Shown: piece after piece, positions 11,847 through 24,450 of the stretch
Layout of the letters: each line of letters opens with the position of its first letter
Position numbering within the stretch: position 1 is the stretch's first letter
Assembly: GCA_027605045.1 (NCBI GenBank)
Contig: JAQFWX010000077.1
Location: 1-64,000 of the forward strand
Source: Phallus indusiatus
Lineage: Eukaryota; Basidiomycota; Agaricomycetes; Phallales; Phallaceae
Length of the DNA stretch: 64,000 bases
Direction: 5' to 3'
Position numbers and translations under genes: made by a program
The notes under the pieces: model-generated
What the model was told of the DNA's origin: nothing
Database searches by the model: none
What the model saw: the letters and a program-made list of their open reading frames with translations, nothing else

Positions 11847-12299
11847 AGTTCGGGGAGAGGTGTGACTTGTAATGAGTCACTGTCACGCGTCAATGAGACC
11901 GCGTCGGAAACCCCCGACTCCCGCTGTCAATGCCCGTGAAAAATCGTGATAAAGAGAAAGTGCAAATTTATATTATAAAGATACAAGGTACGGTTGATGG
12001 CTATTCGTGAATTTTCGGGGCATCTAAATGGCGATCATGTATATTTAATCTACAGGGCGAGGAGCATAGAGTGCGTGAAGTGAAGAGAAACAAAGGCTGA
12101 ATCTACGAAGTAAAAAGAGGTGTTTTAATCCCGAATTATATGTAAAGTTTGGCACGGAATGAAACATAACACGTGAATAAGGGTATTCTCCTAATAACCA
12201 TGTATAGAGGGGGAAAAATACCCTATTCTCGACTCGTATACGTACTGAATGAGGGAAAGAAAAAACCACGAAACGACAAAGAAAAAGTAACATCTTTTC
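11847..12299. other. Spacer between VMA9 and TPS1
   Basis: It holds the VMA9 promoter side and the TPS1 3' flank (both genes are on the minus strand). Overlapping short frames at 12045-12299 look non-coding. No terminal motif stands out. Confidence 0.5.
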
Positions 12300-14353
12300 T
12301 TACGCCGTTTGTCCATAAATAATCGGAATACCTTGATCACGCCCAATCGCGTTCTTGCCCTTATCAGTTCCTGCAGTAGGCAGAGGCTGTAAAGGGTCAA
12401 TCGGTGTACCAGGTGTAGCAGGAGTTCCGTCGGTATCAGCGTCCGGTGTGTGAGTACCACTGCTTTGGAGTTTATCGTCTTCCAAAGGTTTCTCAACAGC
12501 TCCTGCGGCGCCTATCCTCGACATTTCGCTGACGAAGGATGTACCCCAGAACGCAGCAGAGTATTTGTTGACGTACTACATATAGTTGATACAACACGAT
12601 CAGCTCTGTAGTATAAAAGAAGAAAGAATGTCAATTACGTACCTTGAACAACTTGCGTTGATTTTCTTTCCGTGTGTCCATGTCCATTGTGACAGCTTCG
12701 TATATGGCATCAGCCAGTTGTTGAGAGTCCCACGGGTTGACAATGATACTGCCATTCAACGATTGAGCAGCACCCGCGAATTCGGACAGGATCATTGCTC
12801 CACAACGTTTTTGTTGGCATGCGATGTACTCATACGATACCTATCAAAAGAACCGTAAATACTTTGCGGAACTAGGTGAACATGGAGAAGAGATGGGACT
12901 GACCAAGTTCATCCCGTCACGAGTACTTGAAACCAGGCAAACATCGCTGACAGCGTATAAAGCACATAACTCGTCGAATGGAAGAGATTTGTGCATGAAA
13001 TGAATGGGCATGAATTCAACGGTTCCGAATCGCCCGTTTATGCGTCCAACGAGTTCGTTAACCGTGGACCGAAGATTTTGGTATTCTTCAACGTCTTGCC
13101 GTGACGGAACTGCCAACTGACACAATACAACCTATCAGAGAAAGATGTTAATGACAGCACTGATATACAGAAGCAGAATCTTATACTTTTCCGATCCATT
13201 CAGGGTGTTGAGTCAAGAAAAGTTCCAGCGCGTGTAGTTTTTGAGGAACACCCTTGATATAATCAAGTCGATCGACACCGACAATAATCTTCACGCCTTT
13301 GAAACGGTTTTCAAGAGCCTGGATTCTGGTTTTTACACTGTCCTTTTCAAGGTTCTGTAATAATCTCCAGCGTTAACTTGGGTTATTCTCAGATTATTTC
13401 GAATAAGACTTACGTCGATGAAGGAATGAGGATCAATACCGATGGGGAATGTCCCAACATGAGCATAGCGACCCGCAAAGTCAACACCATTTGGCATTGT
13501 CGATAGACCGAGAATCCGTGTACATGAAGACAAAAAGTGACGAGCATAGTCGTATGTGTGGAAACCAATCAGATCGCAGCATAAAACGCCAAGGAGAATT
13601 TCTCTTCGAACCGGCAAAATCCTGTGGAGAGTAATTTGATTTTTAAGTTCAGAGAAAGAGACCATAATGAGGGTCGTCTGACCTGTAAATTTCACTACTC
13701 GGGAATGGAGTGTGTAAGAAGAAGCCAATTTTGATGTTGGGGATTGGCACATTGATTTTGTTGGGATGTTCGGTGATACCGTGCATAATAGAAGCCAATT
13801 CTTTGCCCGATAGACTGTCATCCCAAATCGATTTGTCCACCATTCCGCGCAAAATCATTGGTAGAAGCATAAGATGATAGTCTTGAACCCAAACGGTGTC
13901 TCCTTCTCGTAGTAACGTACGAACGGCTTCTGCGAAATACCAGTTGGCTTCGCGGTAAGCCCTCCAATGGTCTTGGTCAAAGTTCATTTCGCCGGGGTGA
14001 TAGTGGAATAATGGCCATAGAATGGAATTTGAAAAACCGTTGTAGTGCTTGTCGGCGAGATCGTCTGATAGATAGACGGCTACGCAAGAGTATTCGTCCA
14101 TGAGACGTTTGTTAACGAGTGGACGGTCCTTCTCCGGTATGTAATGACCTGGCCAGCCTATCCATGTGAAGGCCATACTCTTTTTGCAGCCCGACAGAGC
14201 AGAAACAAGACCTCCTGAGGACATTTTGAAGTGATATTCACCTTTCGCATCTTTAGAGATGGTGATAGGTAGACGATTGGAGACGATGATGAGACGACGG
14301 CTGTCCGTCCTGGGTGAAGGAGACTCGGTGGGTGTGGAGGCAGAGGAGGGCAT
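12300..14353 (-). CDS. TPS1: Alpha,alpha-trehalose-phosphate synthase (UDP-forming)
   Basis: Makes trehalose-6-phosphate from UDP-glucose and glucose-6-phosphate (GT20 family, cytosolic). Reading from 14353: SNRLPIT, GGLVSAL, WIGWPGH, NGFSNSILWPLFHYHPGEM, VWVQDYHLMLLP, FFLHTPFPSSEIYR, then after an intron LCCDLIGFHTYDYARHF, GVDRLDYIKG, and STRDGMNLV followed by SYEYIACQ and ILSEFAGAAQSL. These cover both substrate-binding half-domains. The C-terminal tail is polar and low-complexity (TPDADTDGTPATPGTPIDP) and ends in IIYGQTA. At least six exons are joined by standard GT-AG introns. No phosphatase (TPP) domain follows. One CCCCT stress-element-like motif lies upstream at 14718-14722; a single 5-mer is weak evidence. 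Confidence 0.96.
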
Positions 14354-16074
14354 TGCTGAGGATTGGGGAAGGGGCTATCAAGGAAGAAAGAAGGATATAT
14401 CAATTAAAACGCGAACACAGCAAACCCCGGAGGAGAAGCAAGGGTAATGATAATACGAGGGTGATGGTCGGATAAAGTAAGAGAAAGCGCTGTTGGATTG
14501 CCAATCTTACTTGAGTATGTATTCAAACGTGCGATAATGAAATGAACGAATCACCTTTCTGATTCAAAACCACTGGCGTATGGAAAAAAGACAAAACAAA
14601 AGTTTCTTCCAATCAACAGAATATAAAAGAAAACCAGTGTACACACACAAGAGAATGGGCCAACTGTTGACTTAAAAAATGACCCGTTCTGTGCGTCATA
14701 AGGTAGTGCCTTCCGGACCCCTTAGACGCCTAAAGCCAGATCGGACCAAATATTCGTTCTTTTCGTCCTTTACGCATCACGGTCCGCCTTTCGGCACGGG
14801 TTCTCTAGTGTCTCCGAAAACTTTCCGTCCGTTTCTTTGTGACCGCACCACGTCACTGATCTTCTTAGCCCTAGCTCCTTTTGGCCGAACAGTCTGGATC
14901 TTTTGAACATATTGCCTATCTTGCATTTCTTTCTCGTCGATGATTCGCAAGGAATGTTGATATCTTCAGACGCACGTTGATATTTCTCCCGTATAAGCTG
15001 CACGAATAATCCACATTATCGGAATGATGACGAGACGACCAGCCTTCCCTGTATTAGCAAGTCCATCTTGTATTCAGAATGCCCAGTGCTCAGTTATAGC
15101 AACATGACAACATCGTTCACTTCGGAAACTTGACGCGAAAATTAGAATGATGGCAGCTATCCGCAATCCGCTGGCTGTTTTTGGTCCGGATGATGTGCTT
15201 CTCAACCTCTCTCCCTGACTCGCTTCTAATCTTGAAAACCACTCGCAAAATCGCGTGTGTAAATTCCAACTTTTTCCTGAATTACGGGTAATGAGTTTGC
15301 CAGCGATCCTATTTCTAAAATGTGTGGCATAGGGGCAATAAAATTCCGTCAGGAGGCTGTCTGACCGACCGGTCTGGGGTTAGCGTAGACTTTACCCATG
15401 AATAAGGTCTGGTTTAATGCTTGGCAAAACATGACATGCGCGACAGGCAATTAGTCAATCGACCTTGCTATAGGCCACGCAAGGCCTTTGGAGAATAGAT
15501 CAATCACGATCCTCCACATTATACTTGAATCCTGCAAATGGAGAAGAGTTGATCCAACAAAGTTCATGTATTCCTTGTAGTCACGTACTTAGTATTCTCA
15601 ACTTTCATGCATTCACTATCTTGAGCTTTTTTAATATAGTTTCGCTGAATATTCATTGGTCGTCCGCACTTTCAATAGAAGCACACGTACCTCAGGCTAG
15701 GAGATTGTGATTCAATGCGAACCGGGAACCAATCAACATCTTATCCGGCTGCATCGCAGCCAAGCTCAGCTTTCACCAAACCTATGCACACCGATCCAAT
15801 CCATTTGATCTCCTGTATATTGATTTGATCGTACCAAGTGTGATGGACTATCATCTGTACTGTACTGAAGGGGTCACAAGCCCGTAAAAATGATCTTTTA
15901 AAATGAACGTAGCACATGGTGTTGAACTTCTCCCAACAAGACATTTCACCTTTTCGGTCGGCCTGTAATGGAAGTATACATAGCCTAATAATTCAATCAG
16001 ACTGTTCCTTTTTTTCGTAATAAACAAATAACTTGCAGGTGGTCACCTAACCGCTGTATATAGGTTATATCAAC
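14354..16074. other. Long intergenic region (TPS1 promoter side)
   Basis: About 1.7 kb between the TPS1 start and the COQ9 stop. Frames such as 14679-14906 and 15525-15710 are short and lack motifs. No repeat or RNA gene was recognised. Confidence 0.45.
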
Positions 16075-16892
16075 CCTTGGCTTCTTCCAATTCCTCTTAA
16101 GCTTCGGTATATATAATCCCCAAACTGAGCGGTATCCGACAGTGCTTGATGTGTTTGTGATCGAGTTTCTAGTAGCGTGTCAAGGAATTGGAAAGCAGTT
16201 CTCGGTGAAGTAAGCTGGTGCAATTCTATTGCGGGTAAGAGTTGTGAATACGTCCATTTTTATGATAATGCGGGTCGTTCGCTCACCGGCTGCGCCATAT
16301 GCCATAGCAAGTGAAGCTCGATTTGCATACCAATATGTCTAAAGCAACATTTGAAAAAAGAGTCTAACACACTTGATCAGGACTTACGCCGACAGAAGTA
16401 TCGCCGGACAGCTTGCATGCTTCATGGGCTACTCGACCGACGTGCCAAAGAGCAGGTGTAATATGCATAACGGGTACTAGGTTTGTTCCCTCAGTAGCTA
16501 ACAAAGCAAATGCCTAAAGTCGGTAAATTGACTACTGTGGTACATATGCTTAATGCAACTTGGTATTGAATGAGCCTTACCTCAGGGAGAAGTTCCAGCA
16601 CAGGTTCATTCCAAGTCAAACGTCTCCTTAAAGCAGCGCGTATAGGATTGACTTCTTTTTGTTCCTCATGACGTTTCCCCATCTCGACAAGCCCTTCGTC
16701 CAGCCACGCATTGACCAGCGTCCTTCGCGCATCGTCACCTCGGCCGAATAAAGCGGTAACCGTTATTTCAGATAATGGCTCGGTGTTGGGGTTATTTGGA
16801 AGATTAACTAGAGCTAAAGACAACGCCTTACGCGTAAACCCATGTTCTCTGACAAGGGATACAGCTTGACGAAGGATAGCGTCGCGCATCAT
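16075..16892 (-). CDS. COQ9: Ubiquinone biosynthesis protein COQ9
   Basis: A lipid-binding accessory protein of the mitochondrial coenzyme Q synthesis complex that supports COQ7. Exon 1 gives RDAILRQAVSLVREHGFTRK, LSEITVTALFGRGDDARRTL, VNAWLDEGL and LRRRLTWNEPVLELLPE. Exon 2 gives AFALLATEGTNLVPVMHITP and VGRVAHEACKLSGDTSVG. Exon 3 gives WYANRASLAMAYGAA, and exon 4 ELHQLTSPRTAFQFLDTLLE to the stop at 16075-16077. The order and the WYA-RASLA and ALFG-GD-ARRTL motifs identify the family. The start at 16892 leaves almost no mitochondrial presequence; an upstream exon in 16.9-17.05 kb may exist. Confidence 0.9.
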
Positions 16893-17872
16893 GACGCAGA
16901 AGGTTCTCGATTACGTAATGGGTCTTTGTAAACCCCCAAAACCTACACTTACCGCTGCATCATGGATCAGCGACGATGTCACTTCTTTTTTCTTAAGAAT
17001 GATTGAACGTAATCTAGTTATTGCCCTAAAATCAATAACGAAACTATTGGAAGGTTAGTGTTTTTCTCACCACAGCGATTGTACGAACATAGGTGAACGT
17101 ATGATAAGTGCCTATCTGTCAGGTTTACAACTATCAGAGTGTCATTCTCAAACCCCTTCCGAAATGCACTCTAATGATCTCGTATTTGTGTGATGGCATG
17201 GTATTGGATTATAAGATGTATATAGAGTAAAGTCAGACGTAAGAGATCGTAAAATTGGCGTTAACACGATACAACACGGCACACACGATACAGCGCGACA
17301 CAGCACAAAATGGGTGGAGGACAAAAGCTCAATTTATTATGTAATATATATTGTACTTAATATAGCCCGAACTAATAAAATCCAACACATGGGAGCTTCT
17401 GGACCACACTCCATGGTCATCTCAACTAAGGCAGTATACTATACAAACGGTCAAAACGAGGAAGTGAAACGCGACGGCTTGAGACCGCTTTGCGAATGAC
17501 AGTTCATGGTTATTTATGAGATGACCATTTCGTGCAAAAGACTGGTTTTTGGAATCTCTGAGCGAAGGCAATTCTTATCTGCTTCAAATTCCGTCGCATG
17601 ACGCATGATTAACTCGAGGTTCGACGAACTACTCGTCGCCACCTGTATGTCAATCTCGTCTTTTAATATCACGCTGATGAATAATCGAACATAGAAGACA
17701 CTCTCAAACGTTTTGCTATGATTGATGAGAGATAATGTGATATGGGTTTCTCGTGATCCTTGGATTGGACTTTTCCTTTGGAGTAACGTAGCAAGCTATG
17801 CTGGTCAATTCTTGCTTATAAAGGTTATTGGGATATGGTTGCCTGTGCTCTTTGTTTTTAACCTTTTCAAAA
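16893..17872. other. Intergenic region between COQ9 and the DUF6533-like gene
   Basis: A divergent spacer of about 1 kb. It contains an imperfect tandem repeat of a roughly 19-nt unit (core ACACGATACA) at about 17263-17302. Frames such as 17314-17499 look non-coding. Confidence 0.45.
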
Positions 17873-19627
17873 ATGGACAACTCCACATTGAGCAACGGAA
17901 CCAGTACAGAGGCACTGACGCCAGCGGATATCTCAGCATTATATCAAGGGTTAGTCAATATTTCAAAAGATGATACATTTATTGACCAAAAGCCGAGTAG
18001 TTACGTATCGGTCTGTGTGCTGTTCTGCACCATTGGTAACCGATTAAGCATTTCATATAATGCTCATTTCGCCAAACGTGTTGACTTACCTCACAGTGAT
18101 CTTATTATACAGTACGATTCTGAGTTTAGGAGATGAGATCGAGTACATTTGGCTGGGCCGCTTTAGTCTTCCCGCATTCCTCTATTATCTTGCTAGATAC
18201 CCGGCCCTTGCGAATCAGTGTCTTGTCATTTTAACAAGTCTCTTACCGGCAGCCAATACGGTCCGTCTGTTTCTCTTATTATTTTAACATTAAAATCTGA
18301 TTACTTAGCAGTCTGAGAGGTGCGCATCGCATATATACAGTTTTATTTGAATAATATTAGTTATCCTGATCAGGGTCTGCACTATTCTGGATGATGTGTA
18401 CAGCGTTATGTCAATACTCCCTTACATTGGAATCCAAGGTTAAACCCCTCATTCGAAAATCCCCCAACAGACTGACTAAGCATTAACAGGCTTGCTGATC
18501 GCTCGAGCATACGCTCTCTATCCTGGAAATCTATGGGTCGCTGCGGGATTAAATCTCCCTTTTGTCGTCAGTCTAGTTGTCGGAATCTACCGTATGTCAA
18601 CCTCCTCTTCCAAAATAATACTCTGTACACAATACTAACTCCTGGTTATTGAAGTTTCAGCCGCGTATCCCGGATGTTCAGGAAATGCTGGATTTAGGTA
18701 ATCTCTTGTTTCATTGGCGAGTCCGCTGAACATCATTAACGAAATTGTTAGCTGTGAGGCTTCCAAACACCCGTAGGCGAAATCTATAGACAGACTGATA
18801 TGCTGGTAGCTACCCTCAAATTGCTAAAATTAACTCAAGCTATCTCGGGGTTGTTGCGGATCTTGTTGTATTCATCGCCATTATTGTAAAACTTTGGGGT
18901 GTATGGAAATTGAGAAGGATGGCTGGTCTGCGTAATGAAGGACCTGGTATTGCTATGACGCTACTCTCCCAAGGCATGCATTCAATTATTGGATTAAGAT
19001 TTCTATCTGAATACAATTCCTTCATAAGGTCTTTTAAGATTCTGGCAAGTTATATGCACTGCATGTTTCGTCAGATTTCAAGTTTACCGACAGTTCTTTT
19101 AAGGTTTTTTCTTCTCATTTCTTCAGCGGCTGCAGTAGCTCTGGTAGTAGGTTCTTTTTCTCATATGAAATGGTTAAATAACCTGATTGTTTTTTTTCCG
19201 TTGTCAGGTGGCTCCGGTAAGCATACCAAAATATAAATGTTGAATCTTGCAATGATAGTGCACTCCAGGATGAAATTTCACAAGACGTCTCCCTTTTCCA
19301 ACAATCGTAAGCCGTTCAGACTCTCGTCATACCACAAACCTGGCTAACTGAATTTTCTGATACAGAATGTCCGTCGTCCTTATTTGTCAATTCACACTAG
19401 ATCTTCGGCGACGCAATGCACGCCAGATCGACACTGTGGAGCTTCCAAAAATATCGTTCAACGCTCAAGGCGCGCATAGTGTATTACTATACGTTCACGA
19501 AACCTGCATAGCAGAGTTTGGCGAACAAGGTCTCCTACAGGATTCCGATAATCACGTTAATTCTAGGACAGCTCATGATGAGGAGGTTGGGTTTTCAAAC
19601 GCGACTAGTGCCAATTATTTTTGGTGA
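17873..19627 (+). CDS. DUF6533-like multi-pass membrane protein
   Basis: A predicted membrane protein of the Agaricomycete family with an N-terminal DUF6533 module; function unknown. The start MDNSTLSNGTSTEALTPADI is followed by SYVSVCVLFCT, spliced to VILLYSTILSLGDEIEYIW, which matches the family pattern (YVSVA...L-DEVEYIW). Later exons give ILDDVYSVMSILPYIG, GLLIARAYALYPGNLWVAAG, LPFVVSLVVGIY, YLGVVADLVVFIAIIVKLWG and the C-terminal SVVLICQFTLDLRRRNARQ. The ending is HDEEVGFSNATSANYFW before the stop at 19625-19627. Many small introns make some joins uncertain, especially 18250-18400 and 18990-19370. The family call is from motif memory. Confidence 0.75.
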
Positions 19628-19856
19628 ATCCGGCGCTCTCGCTGGTTCGCAAATGTTATATAGAATGTGTTATATCTATGAATGTGACTAAATATCTCAG
19701 GCTTGAGACAAGGTCTGCCAAATCCCGCGTCAATCTTGCGCATATATGTACCTACAAATTTTCATACATTCCTTATACACCGCTATTTTGTTTCGGTGTT
19801 CAACTCCGCGCCCGGGCGGTTTGATTGGATTGCTTGTGGTGCCTTTGTGTCACGAT

Positions 19857-20563
19857 GTCTGCCAACACCTGTCGGCCTACTGCAGCTGTTTTTGATCCAG
19901 CATTTGAACCTGTGGCAGCATTATCCATGTTTGGTTCCAAGTCAAACGGTTTACTAGTAACGACTTGTTTAGTTAGGGTGCGTCTTTTAGGAGCGAGTGT
20001 ACGTCGTGGTACTGATACGAATGTTGTGTTTTTTATAGTATATATGAATCCATACCATGGAAAGCCTAATAGTCTGGGGATCAGCATGAAACAAAATGTA
20101 GGTTATTCTTGAAGGCTGACTAGGACCCACTGCAATACCGTTCCGGTGATACTACCGTTAGATTGAGGCCTTCTCTTACTTTCAACATCCCCATACTTCT
20201 CGCGCGGGGTTTCTTTTTTTTACTGGTTCGACATTTACGACAATCAAAGAAGAGTAACACAGTATAGTCTTCAGCGGAAAGTCGATTACGGTGAGAGAGA
20301 GGATTCGTCAAAGGTATGTTCATGGTACAAACACCAGAAAAAAGCGTACATGTAACGTTTCGTATGTTTTGGCCTAAGTGGCCCCTCATTATTCATATTT
20401 CGAGTCCGACTCGAGCTTTGCAGGTTTGCTCACTGAAAGTGAAAGGCATCAAGTGCTTGTACATAACTGTGTTCGACATCGTGATCCCACATTTACCATA
20501 TGTCGGTACAATGTTGGTATTGGACCTATTATTGAACGCTTGAACGTCAGAGACGAAGAATAA
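19857..20563 (+). CDS. Hypothetical protein, spliced, structure uncertain
   Basis: Protein-like pieces on the plus strand may form one gene. ATG 19857 opens MSANTCRPTAAVFDPAFEPV. A piece MNPYHGKPNSLGISMKQN (about 20042-20098) can join by a short GTAGGT...CTAG intron to DPLQYRSGDTTVRLRPSLTF. The last frame ends RHQVLVHNCVRHRDPTF...ERLNVRDEE at a TAA near 20561. No family was recognised and splice phases were not all confirmed, so this could be two genes or a decayed one. Confidence 0.35.
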
Positions 20564-20824
20564 TTTCCTTCCTTAGATCAAGAGAAGCTGTTTAGCAAGT
20601 AATCATGGCACATACGTATGACCAGGACGCTGGCGCAATATATATACACGAGAGAGATAATATGGAGAAAATCAATTAAAATTATGTAACAGGTTCATAT
20701 TTTTATTGCACCTTTCCAGCCTGAGAGCGGCTTGTGTGTCAGGGTAAGCGTCAAATAACAGCCTCCATCTCTGGTGATGCACCGACTATAATAGTAGTCA
20801 ATCAATAGATTGCTTTCATTAAAT

Positions 20825-21982
20825 TCAAATCATGATGACAAACCGGGCATCTTTTACCATATTAATGCGGAACCCTAGAGCGTGTTGGGTTTTTGGCATT
20901 TCTCCCTGAACAGGAAGATCTAATGTTTCTACGAAGCTCGTGTATAGGCGAACTAATCTTGACCCATATTTGAATGCCTTTCTTTTGTCGAAACGCGAAA
21001 TGTCCAAAAGAATGGAAATATCGCTTGCTTCGTGGTTAAGATAAAAAGGTTTCACGACACATAGGATAACCTTCCATCGTTCGATGTCGCCATCATAACT
21101 TTGGATGTACAAACCCCAGACCCGACCTGCAGAAGATTACTAAGACTTATGGATTGATCACGGGTAATACTGGGAAAATTCAGATACCCTTTACCACAAA
21201 TTCTGTACCAATGGCAAGGCCCGATCGCAATCTTTGTGCCATGTCAGGGACAAACCACTTCAGCTTAAACCCAGACGAAGTGGAAGTCACCATTGTGGTT
21301 TCCACAAAACCAGAAGGCTGCCTGAGGTTACGTCCCAATTCCATTAACCTCGTATGAATCGTGGTCTGAAGCTCTCTCAAGCTCGCCGTGCGAATACGGT
21401 TGAAGAAGTTATTATAACCCGTGGCGCCGCAGGCTAAGTACATGTCGTCTCGGATGGCTGTAGTCAAAGGAAGCTCGTCCAAAAATAATTGGAGTAGCTG
21501 GTGTCGCGAGCCAACCCGAGACGGGTCGTCTGATAATGAATGGAGAATTATCCACGCTGGCAAAGACTTGTCTTCAAATTTAAAGTCATAGAACTGAATG
21601 AGCGGATCGACAGGAAAATTTGTTCGCTTCCGGGCATAATCGACGCAGTCACGGACTGCCCCTACAATGCATGGCGTTATTCTTTGAGCATACGAAGCAA
21701 GCCAAATGCGCAAGATCTGTAGTAAAATGGTTCGGTTGCCATCACAAAACTTGAATAATCCGCCACGATACTAACTAGAGCAGTTATTTCCGTTTTAAAA
21801 AGTTCTACCGACTTGGCATCTTCGAGTTGTGTTCCAAAATGATGGAAAAAAATGTCAAATTCGTTGAGTGCGCACAGCGCACATGATGCAGCAGAGTCGG
21901 TCATTATAGATTTTTCCCTTCCGGTTAACGATGTCGAAGGGGTTAGGCTCAATTGGCGAGATATTGCGGTGAAGATGTCCAT
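20825..21982 (-). CDS. Hypothetical protein, 345 aa, three exons
   Basis: Three minus-strand exons (21776-21982, 21188-21716, 20825-21126) join in phase with GTTAGT and GTATCT donors, for 345 codons plus stop. The N-terminus reads MDIFTAISRQLSLTPSTSLT. The middle contains RDCVDYARKRTNFPVDPLIQ, LPAWIILHSLSDDPSRVGSR and WFVPDMAQRLRSG. The end is LGFRINMVKDARFVIMI. The clean joining of three long frames is good evidence of a real gene, but I do not recognise the family. No signal peptide, membrane helix or known catalytic motif was seen. Confidence 0.65.
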
Positions 21983-22617
21983 GACGCTAGTTGACTACAA
22001 CGATCAAGTTCAGCTTGGGCCCTGAGTAGTATTTACTAGAAAATGTTTATTATAGGATCGATGTAAGATGAGGTAATCTGAAAAGGAGGCGGGTAAATCG
22101 TTGATCATAAGTGGTTCATTACATACGGCAGATATAAAACACTTACGGATCTATTTTCCCCTCAAAACACGTCAGTAATTGTTTTATGGACAAACAAGAA
22201 ATTTTCAAGTACCTAAGTTCCCGGCTGTGTACTGCCATTCGAGTCCAAACTAGAATAGGTCAAAAGTAATGAATCTTTGTGCCGTTTATATCACATTTAA
22301 CCAACTTGACGTATCCAAATCGACGTCATGTGGGCGTTCAAAATGATAACAACAATGATTCTCACCTCTCTTGAGCCTTTGTCATTCAAAGATACTCGTA
22401 GATTTGGTTAACTTCGTGACCGTTCTTTGAGTTTACACTACTTTACATCAATATGCTTCGTCCCCAGATGATATTTTTCGGCAGTGAAATGACACCCGAA
22501 TTGACTCGAGGTACTGTGGTTGAATTCGGTTTCCATACCCCGAGCCATCCGAGTCTAAGAGGTCTCGGAGCCATGATACCTAAAACCTTAGTAGCGGGTA
22601 ATTAGTAGTAATTACGG
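21983..22617. other. Spacer before the 22.6-25.0 kb repeat region
   Basis: About 635 bp without a recognisable gene. It holds the promoter side of the 345-aa hypothetical gene. The GGAGCCAT string near 22567 also occurs next to the second copy of the direct repeat. Confidence 0.4.
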
Positions 22618-23030
22618 ACCAGTTGACAACGTCAGTACGATGTTGTATATCTTCGATCTCCGGGATATTATCGATTGAGTTTGACTCATTGCAACAAGTG
22701 AATTCACAGCTACAGGTTAGTCTTTGGTGCGACCATTCTTGCCGTGTCAATGGTCGTCTTTTAAAAGATTCCAGGGTCGAGCCTTTCGTGTTCTGTACGA
22801 TGATGGCAGCTTGGAGAAAAAAAGAGTCTGATTGTCGATGATCTAGTTTCAATCCCATTGCACGCTAAATGATACACTCACAAATTCATAAAGAAGACCT
22901 GAGGTGTTTATTCCAATTGGCTTGGAGCCGACTCAAAGTCACAGCTTGTCACACTTGCCTCCACTTTCTCGCCGCTCGGCTCTCATTCAAATTTCAGACT
23001 TCGCATTTACGGACGGCTCATCGTGGCATG
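22618..23030. repeat. Direct repeat copy 1 (about 414 bp)
   Basis: This begins ACCAGTTGACAACGTC and ends CTCATCGTGGCATG. Nearly the same sequence recurs in the same orientation at 24571-24985. Shared landmarks in order are TCTCCGGGATATTATCGATT, GTGAATTCACAGCTACAG, CGTGTTCTGTACGATGATGG, GAAGACCTGAGGTGTTTATT and TTTACGGACGGCTCATCGTG. Differences are a few substitutions and small indels. Neither copy encodes a convincing protein. Ends lack TG...CA, and no target-site duplication was found around the pair. Confidence 0.9.
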
Positions 23031-23200
23031 GTTGGAATATGAGTTACTCCTGTATATAAGTAGCTAGTCACAGCGCTTATAGAGCTACACCTTTGTGTCC
23101 GCTACTTTATCGTCCTGGGATTCCAACAACCAAAACCTTTTAAAACCCGCAAAATGTACTGTACGATCTTTCCTTGTCTTCCTACCACAGTGCAGGATGA

Positions 23201-23410
23201 ATGTCCATTGTCACTCTGACGAACCAATTCCTACCCTTGTCTCTGGCCAATGCCGACCTCCCACTACTCACAATATTACGCATCTCAGCCATGGCTTCTA
23301 TACCGAGATATCTTCTCAGAAACACATGGAAACACAAAGTCATACAAAAGCTGAAAAAATGGATGCCATGCATTAAGAGGCGCGATGATAGTGAAGATCC
23401 AAACTCGTAA
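23201..23410 (+). CDS. Possible short gene between the direct repeats
   Basis: An open frame (MSIVTLTNQFLPLSLANADL, then a basic stretch KHKVIQKLKKWMPCIKRR) lies about 150 bp after a TATA-like TGTATATAAG at about 23051. It ends beside a GTAAGC that could be a donor. No family was recognised, and it may be an exon of a larger gene or chance. Confidence 0.2.
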   Translation: MSIVTLTNQFLPLSLANADLPLLTILRISAMASIPRYLLRNTWKHKVIQKLKKWMPCIKRRDDSEDPNS

Positions 23411-23834
23411 GCCTTTAACATAACCTGCATTAGACTTATACTGATTCTTAAACTATCTAGTGGAAGCGCATAGATGTATGTATTCATCTATGCTATTGGA
23501 AGGCTACTGATTTTTTTTTTCAGTCTTATGGCCGCATATATCCGTTGTCGATCATACCGCTAATAACTTTCAGATCTGACACTGCTTAAGGTCGTTTTTT
23601 CCTTCTCGTAAGACTTGCTTCACCATTTCAAAACTTCCATTGTCAGTTCAACGGATTCTTTCAGGCTCGGTTGAAGACTGTATAACGCTCGCTTGTAACG
23701 ATGCCATGTAATTCTTACGGACTGACTGCTGTATTAACCCTTATCTGGTGTGAAATGTTTAATCAATGTGCCGGTGAACACCCTTCGATATGCAGGAGTG
23801 CAATCTATTCAAGTTAGCTCTACCCCAGCCCCTT

Positions 23835-24450
23835 GCTACCTGAGGCTACCTGAGTCAGAACAAGCACGTTTTGCGCCGACGTTAATAGAGCCCAGAGACT
23901 CGGACAAAACTATCGCTTATAATGATAATGACGATGATGATGAAAAGATGATGAAGAGAGCCGTGGATCAAATGGCACGTATACCGGTCTTCAGAGAAAA
24001 AGTATGGCTTGGAGTAGGGTTGACGACGATGACGGATGATCCACTCGGGGAGGTGCCTTGAGGTGGGGCGAGGAATAGTCTGGTCTTCCCATGTATTCAT
24101 ATCCGACTAACTCTAAGTAAAAATTGAGATTGTTCGCGTCATACGAATGAATGTGTCAAGTTATTTAATGAGTAGTAGAAGTAACGATGTCCGTGGAAGT
24201 TACGACTACAATTAATGCGGATACACCTGCTCTTGACAGGAATGAGATTAGAAAACAACAGAAGCCTTGCTTTACCTTGTTTCATCTCACCGCTTCTCAT
24301 TCCTCATTCTCAATTTTCAAAGCAATTAAATCCTCGCCAACTTTCGGGGGTATATATGCCAGTTCAAAATAAGAGTCCGGAAAAAGTCCACGTGAAATAA
24401 CAGCATAATTGTAAGAGGATTTACACCATATTCACTGCCCACATAATTCC
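23835..24450 (+). pseudogene. Decayed copy of the HEN1 last exon plus the VMA9 tail
   Basis: The plus strand repeats HEN1 exon 5: TPTLIEPRDSDKT matches HEN1 TPTLIEPRDSDDT, and the GGGGAGGTGCCTTGAGGTGG context matches the HEN1 end. The copy then continues through the intergenic spacer (GAAGTTACGACTACAATTAA occurs in both) into the VMA9 3' exon (CAGTTCAAAATAAG and CACTGCCCACATAAT segments). The copied block therefore spans two convergent genes and their spacer, so it is a DNA-level duplication of about 11040-11650. Frames are disrupted by indels. Confidence 0.85.

Noticed and set aside
14718..14722. STRE-like CCCCT upstream of TPS1
   Set aside because: A single 5-base match is expected by chance in 1.7 kb, so it is not listed as a feature.
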